A stretch of 15,361 nucleotides of DNA from Vicinamibacteria bacterium (GTDB lineage: Bacteria; Acidobacteriota; Vicinamibacteria; Vicinamibacterales; 2-12-FULL-66-21), in the NCBI GenBank assembly GCA_025937075.1, contig JAICSD010000048.1, positions 1 to 15,361 on the forward strand, given 5' to 3'. A program made the translations under genes and the position numbers. The notes beneath the pieces are model-generated. The model was given only the letters and a program-made list of their open reading frames with translations, ran no database searches and was not told the DNA's origin. Shown piece by piece: positions 1 through 6,805 of the stretch; position 1 is the first letter of the stretch, and every line of letters starts with the position of its first letter.

Positions 1-293
1 AGGTTGAGCGCCGTCTGGCCGCCGACCGTCGGGAGGACGGCATCCGGGCGTTCGCGCGCGAGCACCGCGGCCACCATCTCGGCCGTCAGCGGCTCTACGT
101 AGGTGCGATCGGCGATCTCCGGGTCCGTCATGATCGTGGCCGGATTGCTGTTCACCAGCACGACCTCGAGCCCCTCGGACTTGAGCGCCTTGCAGGCCTG
201 CGTGCCCGAGTAGTCGAACTCGCACGCCTGACCGATGACGATGGGCCCGGAGCCGATGACGAGTACGCGCCTGATGTCGGTGCGCTTAGGCAC
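1..293 (-). CDS. carB: Carbamoyl-phosphate synthase large subunit, N-terminal part (cut by window edge)
   Basis: CarB forms carbamoyl phosphate from bicarbonate, ATP and the ammonia released by CarA, for pyrimidine and arginine synthesis in the cytoplasm. Only the first 97 codons are in the window. Translation begins [20 protein letters not shown], followed by [34 protein letters not shown] and [12 protein letters not shown]. These are the conserved first blocks of the carboxyphosphate-forming ATP-grasp half. The GTG start at 293 overlaps the end of carA by 8 bases and is preceded by GGAGGAGA at 303-310, a strong ribosome binding site inside carA. The gene is the third member of the pseudokinase-carA-carB operon, and translation is probably coupled to carA. 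The family is normally about 1,070 residues, so most of the gene lies outside. No anomaly is visible in the part present. Confidence 0.97.
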   Translation of the reverse strand, partial: MPKRTDIRRVLVIGSGPIVIGQACEFDYSGTQACKALKSEGLEVVLVNSNPATIMTDPEIADRTYVEPLTAEMVAAVLARERPDAVLPTVGGQTALN

Positions 294-1410
294 GCCGTTC
301 CATCTCCTCCAGGAATTGCTTGAACAGGTAATCGGCGTCGTGCGGACCTGGCGACGCTTCCGGGTGGTACTGCACGCAGAACACCGGCTTCGTCGCGTGC
401 CGCAGCCCCTCGACCGTGCCGTCGTACAGGTTGACGTGCGTCACGCGGACGTCCGACGGCAGCGAGTCGGGATCGACGGCGAACCCGTGATTCTGCGATG
501 TGATTTCAACGTTGCCCGACTCGAGCTGCTTCACCGGATGGTTTGCCCCCCGGTGGCCGAACTTCAGTTTGTAGGTCTGGCCGCCCATCGCGAGCGACAG
601 GATCTGGTGGCCAAGACAGATGCCGAAGACCGGGACGTCGGCGTCCGCCAGCGTCTTCGCGTTGTCGATCGCGTATGAGAGCGCGGCGGGGTCCCCCGGG
701 CCGTTGCTCAGGAAGACGCCGTCGGGAGCCGCATCGAGCAGCTCCGACGCGGGCGCGGTTGCGGGAAACACGCGAACGTCGCAGCCGTACGCCGTGAAGC
801 GGCGCAGGATGTTCCACTTCATCCCGTAGTCGTACGCCGCGACGCGCAGGTTGCGCCGCGCGCGGCGCTGCGGCGGCGGCGTGAACTCGTCGTCGCCGCC
901 CGCGGGCGTCCAGTCGAACGCCTGTTCGCAGGTGACGCCCTTGACGAGATCCGATCCTTCCATGTGAGCGAGCGCCTGCGTGCGATCGACGAGGACACGC
1001 GGATCGACATCGCCCGTGGCGAGGATGCCGCGCATGACGCCCGCGGAGCGCAGTATCCGGGTGAGGGCGCGCGTATCGATGTCGGAGATCGCCACGATGT
1101 TGTGGCGGATCAGGTAGTCGCGCAGCGTGCCGTCGGCGCGCCAGTTGCTGGCGATCGGCGATTCCTCGCGCACGATGAAGCCGGCGACGGTCGGCGCGCG
1201 CGACTCGCCGTCATCCGGAGCCACGCCGTAGTTGCCCATCTCGGGGGCCGTCATCGTGACGATCTGGCCGGCGTACGAGGGATCCGTGAGGATCTCCTGA
1301 TACCCCGTCATGCTCGTGTTGAAGACGACCTCGCCGCCGGCTTCGCCGGGCGCGCCTGCGGCCTCCCCTTCGTACCAGATCCCGTTTTCGAGTGCGAGCG
1401 TAGCTTTCAT
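286..1410 (-). CDS. carA: Carbamoyl-phosphate synthase small (glutamine amidotransferase) subunit
   Basis: CarA hydrolyses glutamine and passes ammonia through a tunnel to CarB. The 374-residue product is close to the usual length (E. coli about 382). Residues 1-150 form the CPSase small-chain domain, with the typical start [10 protein letters not shown] and conserved [19 protein letters not shown]. Residues 188-370 form a class I glutamine amidotransferase: [10 protein letters not shown] at 194-203, [10 protein letters not shown] near 234-243, the nucleophile Cys265 in GICLGHQ, and His349/Glu351 in HPEASPGP completing the triad. All catalytic residues are present, so the enzyme should be active. 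The ATG overlaps the stop of the upstream pseudokinase gene as ATGA (1407-1410), and no clear ribosome binding site precedes it. Translation is therefore probably by reinitiation. No attenuator or PyrR-type site can be seen, because the gene has no leader of its own. Confidence 0.98.
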   Translation of the reverse strand: MKATLALENGIWYEGEAAGAPGEAGGEVVFNTSMTGYQEILTDPSYAGQIVTMTAPEMGNYGVAPDDGESRAPTVAGFIVREESPIASNWRADGTLRDYLIRHNIVAISDIDTRALTRILRSAGVMRGILATGDVDPRVLVDRTQALAHMEGSDLVKGVTCEQAFDWTPAGGDDEFTPPPQRRARRNLRVAAYDYGMKWNILRRFTAYGCDVRVFPATAPASELLDAAPDGVFLSNGPGDPAALSYAIDNAKTLADADVPVFGICLGHQILSLAMGGQTYKLKFGHRGANHPVKQLESGNVEITSQNHGFAVDPDSLPSDVRVTHVNLYDGTVEGLRHATKPVFCVQYHPEASPGPHDADYLFKQFLEEMERRA

Positions 1411-3440
1411 TGATAGCGTTCGAGCGATCCCGTCACGCGCACTTCCTGACCGGCCGCGACGCGCGCGACCGAGCTGAACGGCCGGTGCTCCGGCAGTTCC
1501 AAGCGCACGACGTGTGTGCCGATCTTGACCGTGCCGAGCCGAAGCGGGGTGCGGCCGACGTTCTGCCCGTCGAGCAGCACGTTCGCGCCCTGCGGCCGCG
1601 AATCGACGAAGAGCGAGCCGGTGAACCCGCCCGCCTCGTGGCTTCCGCCTTTAGGCGGAAGATCGCTGGCTTCCGATCCGCGGCTTGCGCCTTTGGACGG
1701 AAGTTCCGCCTTGGACGAAGCCTCGCGCGTAAGGCGCACGTTCATCGAGTGCGACGTGTCCTGCGACGTCAGCGTCACATCCTCGCGCTCGACGCGATAC
1801 CCGGGCTGCACAATGCGCACGGCGTACTTGCCAAGCGGAAGCTTGGTGAGCGTGAGCGGCGTTCGCCCGCGCCAGCGGCCGTTCACGGTGACGGATGCTC
1901 GTGAGGGATTCGACTGCACGACGATCCGGCCGGTCGTGCCCACGGGTGCGGCAGTAGGCGGCGGCTTGGTCGTGGGCGAGCTGGCCGGAGCTTCCTCGGC
2001 CACCGTCGGCGGCGGTTCCGCCTGAGGAGACGACGGCTGCGCGTTTTTCTGTGACGTGACCGTCTGATCGCTGAACTGCCTGGCCGCGCCGCTCGGCGCC
2101 GGCTGCTCCGGTGCGGAGGCCGACGCTGTCGATGGACCGGCCGCGGGCCGGCCGCGATCCGAGACGAAGTACCCGGCCGCGAACCCCGCGAGCAGCCCGA
2201 TCACGAGCGTCACCGCCATCGGCAGGACGGCCGGACGGGAGCGCTCGGGCAGCACGTCTTCGCGCCCGTAGATCACCGGCTCGCGGCTCTCGTGAAACGC
2301 CTCGAGCGAACGTCCATCTTCCGCGCCGCGGTCCTGCAATTCGACCTCGTCGCCTCCGCTGAAATCTTCCGTGTAGCGCTCCGGAGCCTCATCGGGATGC
2401 TCGACGAAGGGCACTTCCTCCACGTCGAGCTCATCGCGCACCTGCAGCGATTCCGCGGGCGCCGTATGCTGTTCATCGGCGTCGAACAGTGATCTCGGCG
2501 TCGCGGGGGAAACCTCCTCGGCGTTTCGGGCCTCGTCTTCGAGTGCGGCGTGGATCGGATCGAGCTGATCCTCGACGGTGAACTCGCCCGGCATGGGCGT
2601 GACGACGACGTTGTCGTCGTGCGTAAGCTGAGCGGGGGGCGCCTCTGGCGTCGGCGTGGGCTCCGATGCGACGGGCACCATCGGAGCGGCGGCCGGCGGA
2701 CGGTCGCCCGACGCGGCGGACTCGAGCGCAGCGGCAAATGCGAGCGCCGTGGCGTGCCGGACGGCCGCGTTCTCGTCCATCGCGCGCGCGAGCACAGCGT
2801 GAATCGCGCCGGCGCGATTGCCGGCTGACCCGTTGACGGCGCCAATCTGGTCGCCCATGCCGGACGGCCGCCTGCCTGTCAGCAGCTCGAACGCGATTGC
2901 GGCGAGCGAGAAGACGTCGGCCTGCGTGCTCCACGATCCGCCCTCGATCCGTTCGGGTGCGGTGTATGGACGTCGAACCGGCGCGCGAACCCCCACGCGC
3001 TCGAGCGCGTCGACGACCCCGAAGCCCGTTGCGCGGGCTTCCTCAGGGCTGACGAAAATGTCCCGCGGGTGCAGCGCGCCGTGGCCCACTCCAACGGCGC
3101 GGGCGAAATCGATCGCGCCCGCGAGCTGCGTGATGAACGGGAGGACGCGCTCGATCGGCGCCGGCGCGTAGTGGCGCATCGCGACGTCGAGCGACTCGGC
3201 CGCCACGTACTCTTCCGCGCGGTACGCAACGGTACCTTCGACGCCCGCGGCGATCGGCTCGACGATCGAAGGATGGAAGAGTCCGGCTTCGGCGGGACCG
3301 TTCAGCTCGTCCGCAAGCGCCTGCGCCTGTTCGGGAACGATGTCGAGGCGGAAGACCTTGACGGCAACGAGCCGATCACGGCTGGGCTCGTACGTGCGAA
3401 AGACCGGGCCAAGCGCGCCAACGCCAATCTGATGCAGCAC
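1407..3440 (-). CDS. Membrane-anchored serine/threonine pseudokinase with two PEGA domains
   Basis: From GTG 3440 the product has 677 residues. Residues 1-240 have a protein-kinase fold: glycine loop GVGALGPV (6-13), strand-3 lysine K28 in VAVK, APE at 161-163 and helix F region [20 protein letters not shown]. The catalytic loop reads HGALHPRDI (120-128) where active kinases have HRDxKPxN, and DFG is GFG (139-141). The catalytic base, the loop Asn and the metal-binding Asp are therefore all lost. Residues 250-400 are an acidic, Pro-rich linker, 404-425 a transmembrane helix, and 504-570 and 608-674 two PEGA repeats ([38 protein letters not shown]), probably extracytoplasmic. The region between the PEGA repeats contains a DNA repeat. 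Phosphotransfer is unlikely, and a scaffold or sensor role is inferred. The gene leads the carAB operon. The true start is probably upstream (CTG 3497), because [11 protein letters not shown] needs residues lying before GTG 3440. Confidence 0.85.
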   Translation of the reverse strand: MLHQIGVGALGPVFRTYEPSRDRLVAVKVFRLDIVPEQAQALADELNGPAEAGLFHPSIVEPIAAGVEGTVAYRAEEYVAAESLDVAMRHYAPAPIERVLPFITQLAGAIDFARAVGVGHGALHPRDIFVSPEEARATGFGVVDALERVGVRAPVRRPYTAPERIEGGSWSTQADVFSLAAIAFELLTGRRPSGMGDQIGAVNGSAGNRAGAIHAVLARAMDENAAVRHATALAFAAALESAASGDRPPAAAPMVPVASEPTPTPEAPPAQLTHDDNVVVTPMPGEFTVEDQLDPIHAALEDEARNAEEVSPATPRSLFDADEQHTAPAESLQVRDELDVEEVPFVEHPDEAPERYTEDFSGGDEVELQDRGAEDGRSLEAFHESREPVIYGREDVLPERSRPAVLPMAVTLVIGLLAGFAAGYFVSDRGRPAAGPSTASASAPEQPAPSGAARQFSDQTVTSQKNAQPSSPQAEPPPTVAEEAPASSPTTKPPPTAAPVGTTGRIVVQSNPSRASVTVNGRWRGRTPLTLTKLPLGKYAVRIVQPGYRVEREDVTLTSQDTSHSMNVRLTREASSKAELPSKGASRGSEASDLPPKGGSHEAGGFTGSLFVDSRPQGANVLLDGQNVGRTPLRLGTVKIGTHVVRLELPEHRPFSSVARVAAGQEVRVTGSLERYQ
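1641..1722. repeat. Three degenerate palindromic repeat units inside the pseudokinase coding sequence
   Basis: Unit 1642-1661 is a perfect hairpin: cttccgcc, loop ttta, ggcggaag (8-bp stem). Two imperfect copies follow at 1684-1703 (cttgcgcc-tttg-gacggaag) and 1703-1722 (gttccgcc-ttg-gacgaagcc). They encode the low-complexity stretch around residues 574-603 ([27 protein letters not shown]) that joins the two PEGA domains. The pattern looks like a small interspersed element tolerated in a linker. Its mobility or genome-wide copy number cannot be seen here. Confidence 0.75.
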
Positions 3441-3505
3441 GCGAAACGGGCCAAACGCGGGCGGCGGCGAGAAAGCGCTGGGGTCCTCTCTGGTCAGCGA
3501 TGGAG

Positions 3506-3510
3506 CTCCT
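3506..3510 (-). promoter_or_regulatory. Shine-Dalgarno AGGAG ahead of a CTG start for the pseudokinase
   Basis: Read on the minus strand, AGGAG lies 8 bases before an in-frame CTG at 3497-3495. That start would give a 696-residue protein beginning (M)TREDPSAFSPPPAFGPFR and would restore the first kinase strand. No ATG, GTG or TTG occurs in frame between 3440 and the upstream in-frame stop near 3599. No comparable site precedes GTG 3440. A CTG start is rare, so the call is tentative. Confidence 0.45.
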
Positions 3511-3525
3511 GGGGCAGATCGTGAA

Positions 3526-3534
3526 ACTGTAGCA
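3526..3534 (-). promoter_or_regulatory. Extended -10 promoter element for the pseudokinase-carAB operon
   Basis: The minus strand reads TGCTACAGT, matching the extended -10 pattern TGnTAnnnT. Transcription would begin near 3519, giving a leader of about 22 bases that holds the AGGAG at 3506-3510 and the CTG at 3497. A -35 box is not convincing (TTTCAG at 3549-3554 has the right spacing but is weak), as is common for extended -10 promoters. Confidence 0.35.
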
Positions 3535-3607
3535 TGATGCTCGCGCCCCTGAAAGGGCCGCCTTCTCCCCAGGGATCCTCCGGCGCGCGACGCGCGTCAC
3601 AGCCGAC
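3535..3607. other. Rest of the divergent intergenic region between pseudokinase and bshC
   Basis: This stretch lies between divergent genes and must carry regulatory sequence for at least one of them. It contains a short stem gccc-ctgaaa-gggc and a 10-bp palindrome gacgcgcgtc at 3589-3598 that could be an operator but may be chance in GC-rich DNA. No terminator, small gene or recognisable regulator site is seen. Confidence 0.4.
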
Positions 3608-5332
3608 ATGCCCGGCTGCCTTGACAGCTTTCGGAGCCCTTTGACAGAGTACGGCACGGTGTCAGCCGAGCCCGCCGCGTCAGCCCCCAACGTGAGTGAG
3701 TCCGGCGGTCTCAGGGCCGTGGCGATCGACGTCCGGCGCTTCCCGTGGATCCGGCCGCTCGCGGGCGAGTACGCCTTCAACTTCGAACACGTCGAGGACC
3801 TGTATGCGGGGAACCCCATGGACCCGCAGGCATGGCGCAGCACGATCGCGCGTGCGCAGCGGCATCCGCGCAATCGGCGCGCCGTCGCCGATCTGCTGCA
3901 GAACCAGCAGCGCGAGCGCGGGGCGCCGCCCGCGGCGCGTGAGGCGGCGGCGCGGCTGGCGGATCCGTCCGGCGTCGCGGTTCTCACGGGACAGCAGGCC
4001 GGCGTCTTCGGCGGACCTCTGTTCACGCTCCTCAAGGCGCTCACAGCGCTCAACCTTGCGCGCCGCACGCAGGAGCGGGACAACGTCCCTGCCGTCGCGG
4101 TGTTCTGGGTGGACGCCGAGGATCACGATTGGGAGGAAGTCCGGGGCTGTACGGTGCTCGACGCCGAGTACCAGGCGCGGACGGTCGCGCTTGCCGACGT
4201 GGACGGCGCCGGCGAGCTGCCCATCGCGGCCCTGACACTGGACGAACGCGTCGAGCAGACGATCGAAGAGCTGTCGTCAATCCTTCCCGCGACAGAATTC
4301 AAACAGGAAGTCCTCGATGGCGTCCGGCGCGCCTGGCGTCCGGGCGCCGGGATGGCGCGCGCCTTCGCGACGTGGCTCGAAAGCCTCCTTGGTCCGCACG
4401 GGCTCGTCGTCTACGAGTCGTCCGACGCGGCGGCGAAGCCGCTCGTGGCGGACGTCTTCGCGCGCGAGCTCGCCGCGGCCGGACGCACGGCGTCGCTCGC
4501 CGCCGACGCGGGCCAGGTGCTCGCGGCACGCGGGCATGCGCCGCAGGTCGCGCCGCAGCGTGACAGCCTCTCGCTCTTCAGCCTCGATGGCGGCCGGCAC
4601 CAGATCCGCCGGCAGGACGATCAATATCTCGTCGGCGATCGGTTGTTCTCGATCGACGCGCTCGCCAGGCAGGCGGCGGAGCGCCCCGACAGCCTCAGCC
4701 CCAACGTCCTGCTCCGTCCGATCGTTCAGGACACGCTCTTCCCAACGATCTGTTACGTCGCGGGGCCGAGCGAGCTGGCGTATCTCGGCCAGCTGCGCGG
4801 CGTCTACGAGCACTTCGGCGTCCCCATGCCACTGATGTTCCCGCGCGCGACGGCCACCCTGCTCGATTCCGCGGCGACGCGCTTCCTGCGCAAGTACGGG
4901 CTCGCGCTCGAGGATCTGCAGCCGCAGGACGAGTCGGTCCTGAATCGGCTGCTGGAATCGCAGCTGCCGGGCAGCGTCGAGGCCGCGCTCAGGGACGCCG
5001 CGGACCAGATCCAGCAATCGATGGCGCAGGTGACGGCCACCCTTCCTGCCGTCGATCCGACGCTCGAAGGCGCGGCGAAGACCACGCGCGCCAAAATGGA
5101 GCACGAGCTGCACGCGCTGCACAACAAGGTCATTCAGGCGTCGAAGCGGCGTCACGACACGCTGCGGCGCCAGTTCGTGCGTGCGCAGGCGCAGGCGTTT
5201 CCGCACGGCCATCCGCAGGAACGCACGCTCGGGATGATCTATTTCGTGGCCAGGTACGGGACGGGGCTGGTGGATCGTCTCGCCGAGTCGCTGCCGCTCG
5301 ACATGGGCCACCATTGGATTATGACGATTTGA
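3608..5332 (+). CDS. bshC: Bacillithiol biosynthesis cysteine-adding enzyme BshC
   Basis: BshC catalyses the last step of bacillithiol synthesis, joining cysteine to glucosaminyl-malate in the cytoplasm. Family blocks are clear: LTGQQAGVFGGPLFTLLKALTA (126-147), VFWVDAEDHDWEEV (165-178), SPNVLLRPIVQD (364-375), YVAGPSELAYLGQ (383-395), a long helical region 450-530 matching the family coiled coil, and PHGHPQERTLG (532-542). From ATG 3608 the product has 574 residues, about 30-40 more than usual, and no ribosome binding site precedes this ATG. GTG 3692 (giving VSESGGLRAVAIDVRRF) or GTG 3719 would fit the family N-terminus better. Two TTGACA hexamers at 3621-3626 and 3641-3646 lie between the candidate starts and would suit a promoter for a later start. 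The gene is divergent from the pseudokinase and ends 18 bases from the convergent lyase gene. BshA and BshB are not in the window. Confidence 0.93.
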   Translation: MPGCLDSFRSPLTEYGTVSAEPAASAPNVSESGGLRAVAIDVRRFPWIRPLAGEYAFNFEHVEDLYAGNPMDPQAWRSTIARAQRHPRNRRAVADLLQNQQRERGAPPAAREAAARLADPSGVAVLTGQQAGVFGGPLFTLLKALTALNLARRTQERDNVPAVAVFWVDAEDHDWEEVRGCTVLDAEYQARTVALADVDGAGELPIAALTLDERVEQTIEELSSILPATEFKQEVLDGVRRAWRPGAGMARAFATWLESLLGPHGLVVYESSDAAAKPLVADVFARELAAAGRTASLAADAGQVLAARGHAPQVAPQRDSLSLFSLDGGRHQIRRQDDQYLVGDRLFSIDALARQAAERPDSLSPNVLLRPIVQDTLFPTICYVAGPSELAYLGQLRGVYEHFGVPMPLMFPRATATLLDSAATRFLRKYGLALEDLQPQDESVLNRLLESQLPGSVEAALRDAADQIQQSMAQVTATLPAVDPTLEGAAKTTRAKMEHELHALHNKVIQASKRRHDTLRRQFVRAQAQAFPHGHPQERTLGMIYFVARYGTGLVDRLAESLPLDMGHHWIMTI

Positions 5333-5350
5333 TCGCGCGGCCCACCACCA

Positions 5351-6805
5351 TCAGATCGCTGCGGCGGCGCGCCTCAATTCCGCCGACGCGCGCTGCAATG
5401 TCGCGCGACGCTCGTGAATCCATTCCCGATCGCGCGTGAGCGCATCATGCGACGCGTGGCTCGCGCGCGCCGCTTCCGATGGGGCCGGTCCGCCGTGCGT
5501 CTTCCGCACCTCCACGAAGTGCGACGGGCTGAGAATCTCGACGAGCGTCGCCTCGGCGTAGAGAATCTCGCGCCCGAGGACCTCCTTTGACGCAGCGCGC
5601 AGCACCGCCGAGAGCGGACGCTCCGGCCCGGACCGCGCAGCCGCGATGAACGCCGATGCCACCGCATGGCCGGACCGGAACGGGACGCCGTGGTCGCGCG
5701 CCAGCGTATCGGCCAGCTCGGTCATCGTGATCCACCCCTGCTCCGCGCGCTGCGCCATCCTGCCCGTGTCGAACTCGGCCGTCTCCATCGCCGCGGCGAC
5801 GAGCGCGACCGCCCGCGCCGCATCGTGAAACATGCGAACGACCAGCGGCTGTAAATCGTCCTCCGTGTCGACGATGTCGCCGAACGGCGTGTTGTGGACG
5901 GCGAGAAGAATCGCCGACGCCTGGCCCACCGCCTTGCTGCCGATCGCGCGCGCGTGCTCGAGCGCAACGGGGTTGCGCTTCTGCGGCATGATGCTGCTGC
6001 ACTGGACGAACGGATCGGCAAGCCGGAGATAGCCGACCTCGCTCGTACACCAGAACAACAGGTCCTGGACGACGCGCCCGAGGCCCGTATTCAAGATGGC
6101 AGCGGCGCTGACGCTCTCCAGCAGATAATCGACCGTCGCAATGCTCCCGTAGGTGTTCCCCGTCGGACCATCGAATCCCAGCAGAGCGGAGGTCCGATCG
6201 CGATCGATTGGAAAGCCGGTGCCTGTGATGGCGCACGCGCCGAGCGGGTTCCGGTTCGTCGCGGCGAATGACGCGCGCAGTCGGACCGCATCGCGCTCCA
6301 ACTGCTCCACGACGGCGAGCAGGTAGTGCGCAATCGTCGTCGGCTGCGCGGGCTGCGTGTGTGTCAGCGCGGGGAAGACATCGGTCCGGTGCCGGTCCGC
6401 GAGCGCCAGGAGCACGCCCCGCAGTGCAATCACCGCATCCAGCAGATTGAGGATCAGCTCCCGCTGCCGCATCCGGTACATCGTCATATCGATGTCGTTG
6501 CGGGAGCGGGCGGTGTGCAGGTAGCCAGCCGTGTCCTCGCCGCAGCGCGTCGCGATCAGCCGTTCGACGTAGAAGAACAGATCCTCGTACGTGCCGTCGT
6601 AGGCCGTTTGCCGCAGATCGGCGAGCGGAAGGTGGTCGAGGGCGTCGCGAACCTCGCGGCCTGCCGCCGCCGGGATGATGCCGCGCTCCATCAGCATGAC
6701 GAGATGGCCATAGTGAATCGCGATCAGCGGTGCGAGGAAGTGCGCCTTGGCGTCTTCGAAATTCTCGTTGAGGACCAGCCGGACGTAATCGGGCGAGAAC
6801 TTCAT
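5351..6805 (-). CDS. argH: Argininosuccinate lyase family enzyme (divergent ArgH)
   Basis: Members of the fumarase/aspartase superfamily cleave C-N bonds and release fumarate. ArgH makes arginine from argininosuccinate. The 484-residue protein has LHTARSRNDID (96-106), LTHTQPAQPTT (147-157) with the conserved His149, the flexible-loop signature CSSIMPQKRNPVALEHAR (269-286) with the catalytic serine, and an ArgH-type C-terminal domain (WITMTELADTLARDHGVPFRSGHAVASAF). The N-terminus (MKFSPDYVRLVLNENFEDAKAHF) lacks the usual WGGRF opening. The signature has CSS for GSS and KRNPV for KKNPD, closer to adenylosuccinate lyase or carboxymuconate cycloisomerase. The superfamily is certain, ArgH is the best family, and the substrate is less sure. 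The ATG overlaps the stop of the deacetylase gene (ATGA, 6802-6805), so translation is probably coupled. No other arginine gene is adjacent, although carAB lies nearby. Confidence 0.8.
   Translation of the reverse strand: MKFSPDYVRLVLNENFEDAKAHFLAPLIAIHYGHLVMLMERGIIPAAAGREVRDALDHLPLADLRQTAYDGTYEDLFFYVERLIATRCGEDTAGYLHTARSRNDIDMTMYRMRQRELILNLLDAVIALRGVLLALADRHRTDVFPALTHTQPAQPTTIAHYLLAVVEQLERDAVRLRASFAATNRNPLGACAITGTGFPIDRDRTSALLGFDGPTGNTYGSIATVDYLLESVSAAAILNTGLGRVVQDLLFWCTSEVGYLRLADPFVQCSSIMPQKRNPVALEHARAIGSKAVGQASAILLAVHNTPFGDIVDTEDDLQPLVVRMFHDAARAVALVAAAMETAEFDTGRMAQRAEQGWITMTELADTLARDHGVPFRSGHAVASAFIAAARSGPERPLSAVLRAASKEVLGREILYAEATLVEILSPSHFVEVRKTHGGPAPSEAARASHASHDALTRDREWIHERRATLQRASAELRRAAAAI

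Noticed and set aside
3589..3598. Palindrome gacgcgcgtc as an operator between the divergent genes.
   Set aside because: Ten bases of alternating GC are expected by chance in such DNA, and no second copy or flanking symmetry is present.
5333..5350. Terminator between the convergent bshC and lyase genes.
   Set aside because: Only 18 bases separate the stops and no hairpin or T-run is visible.
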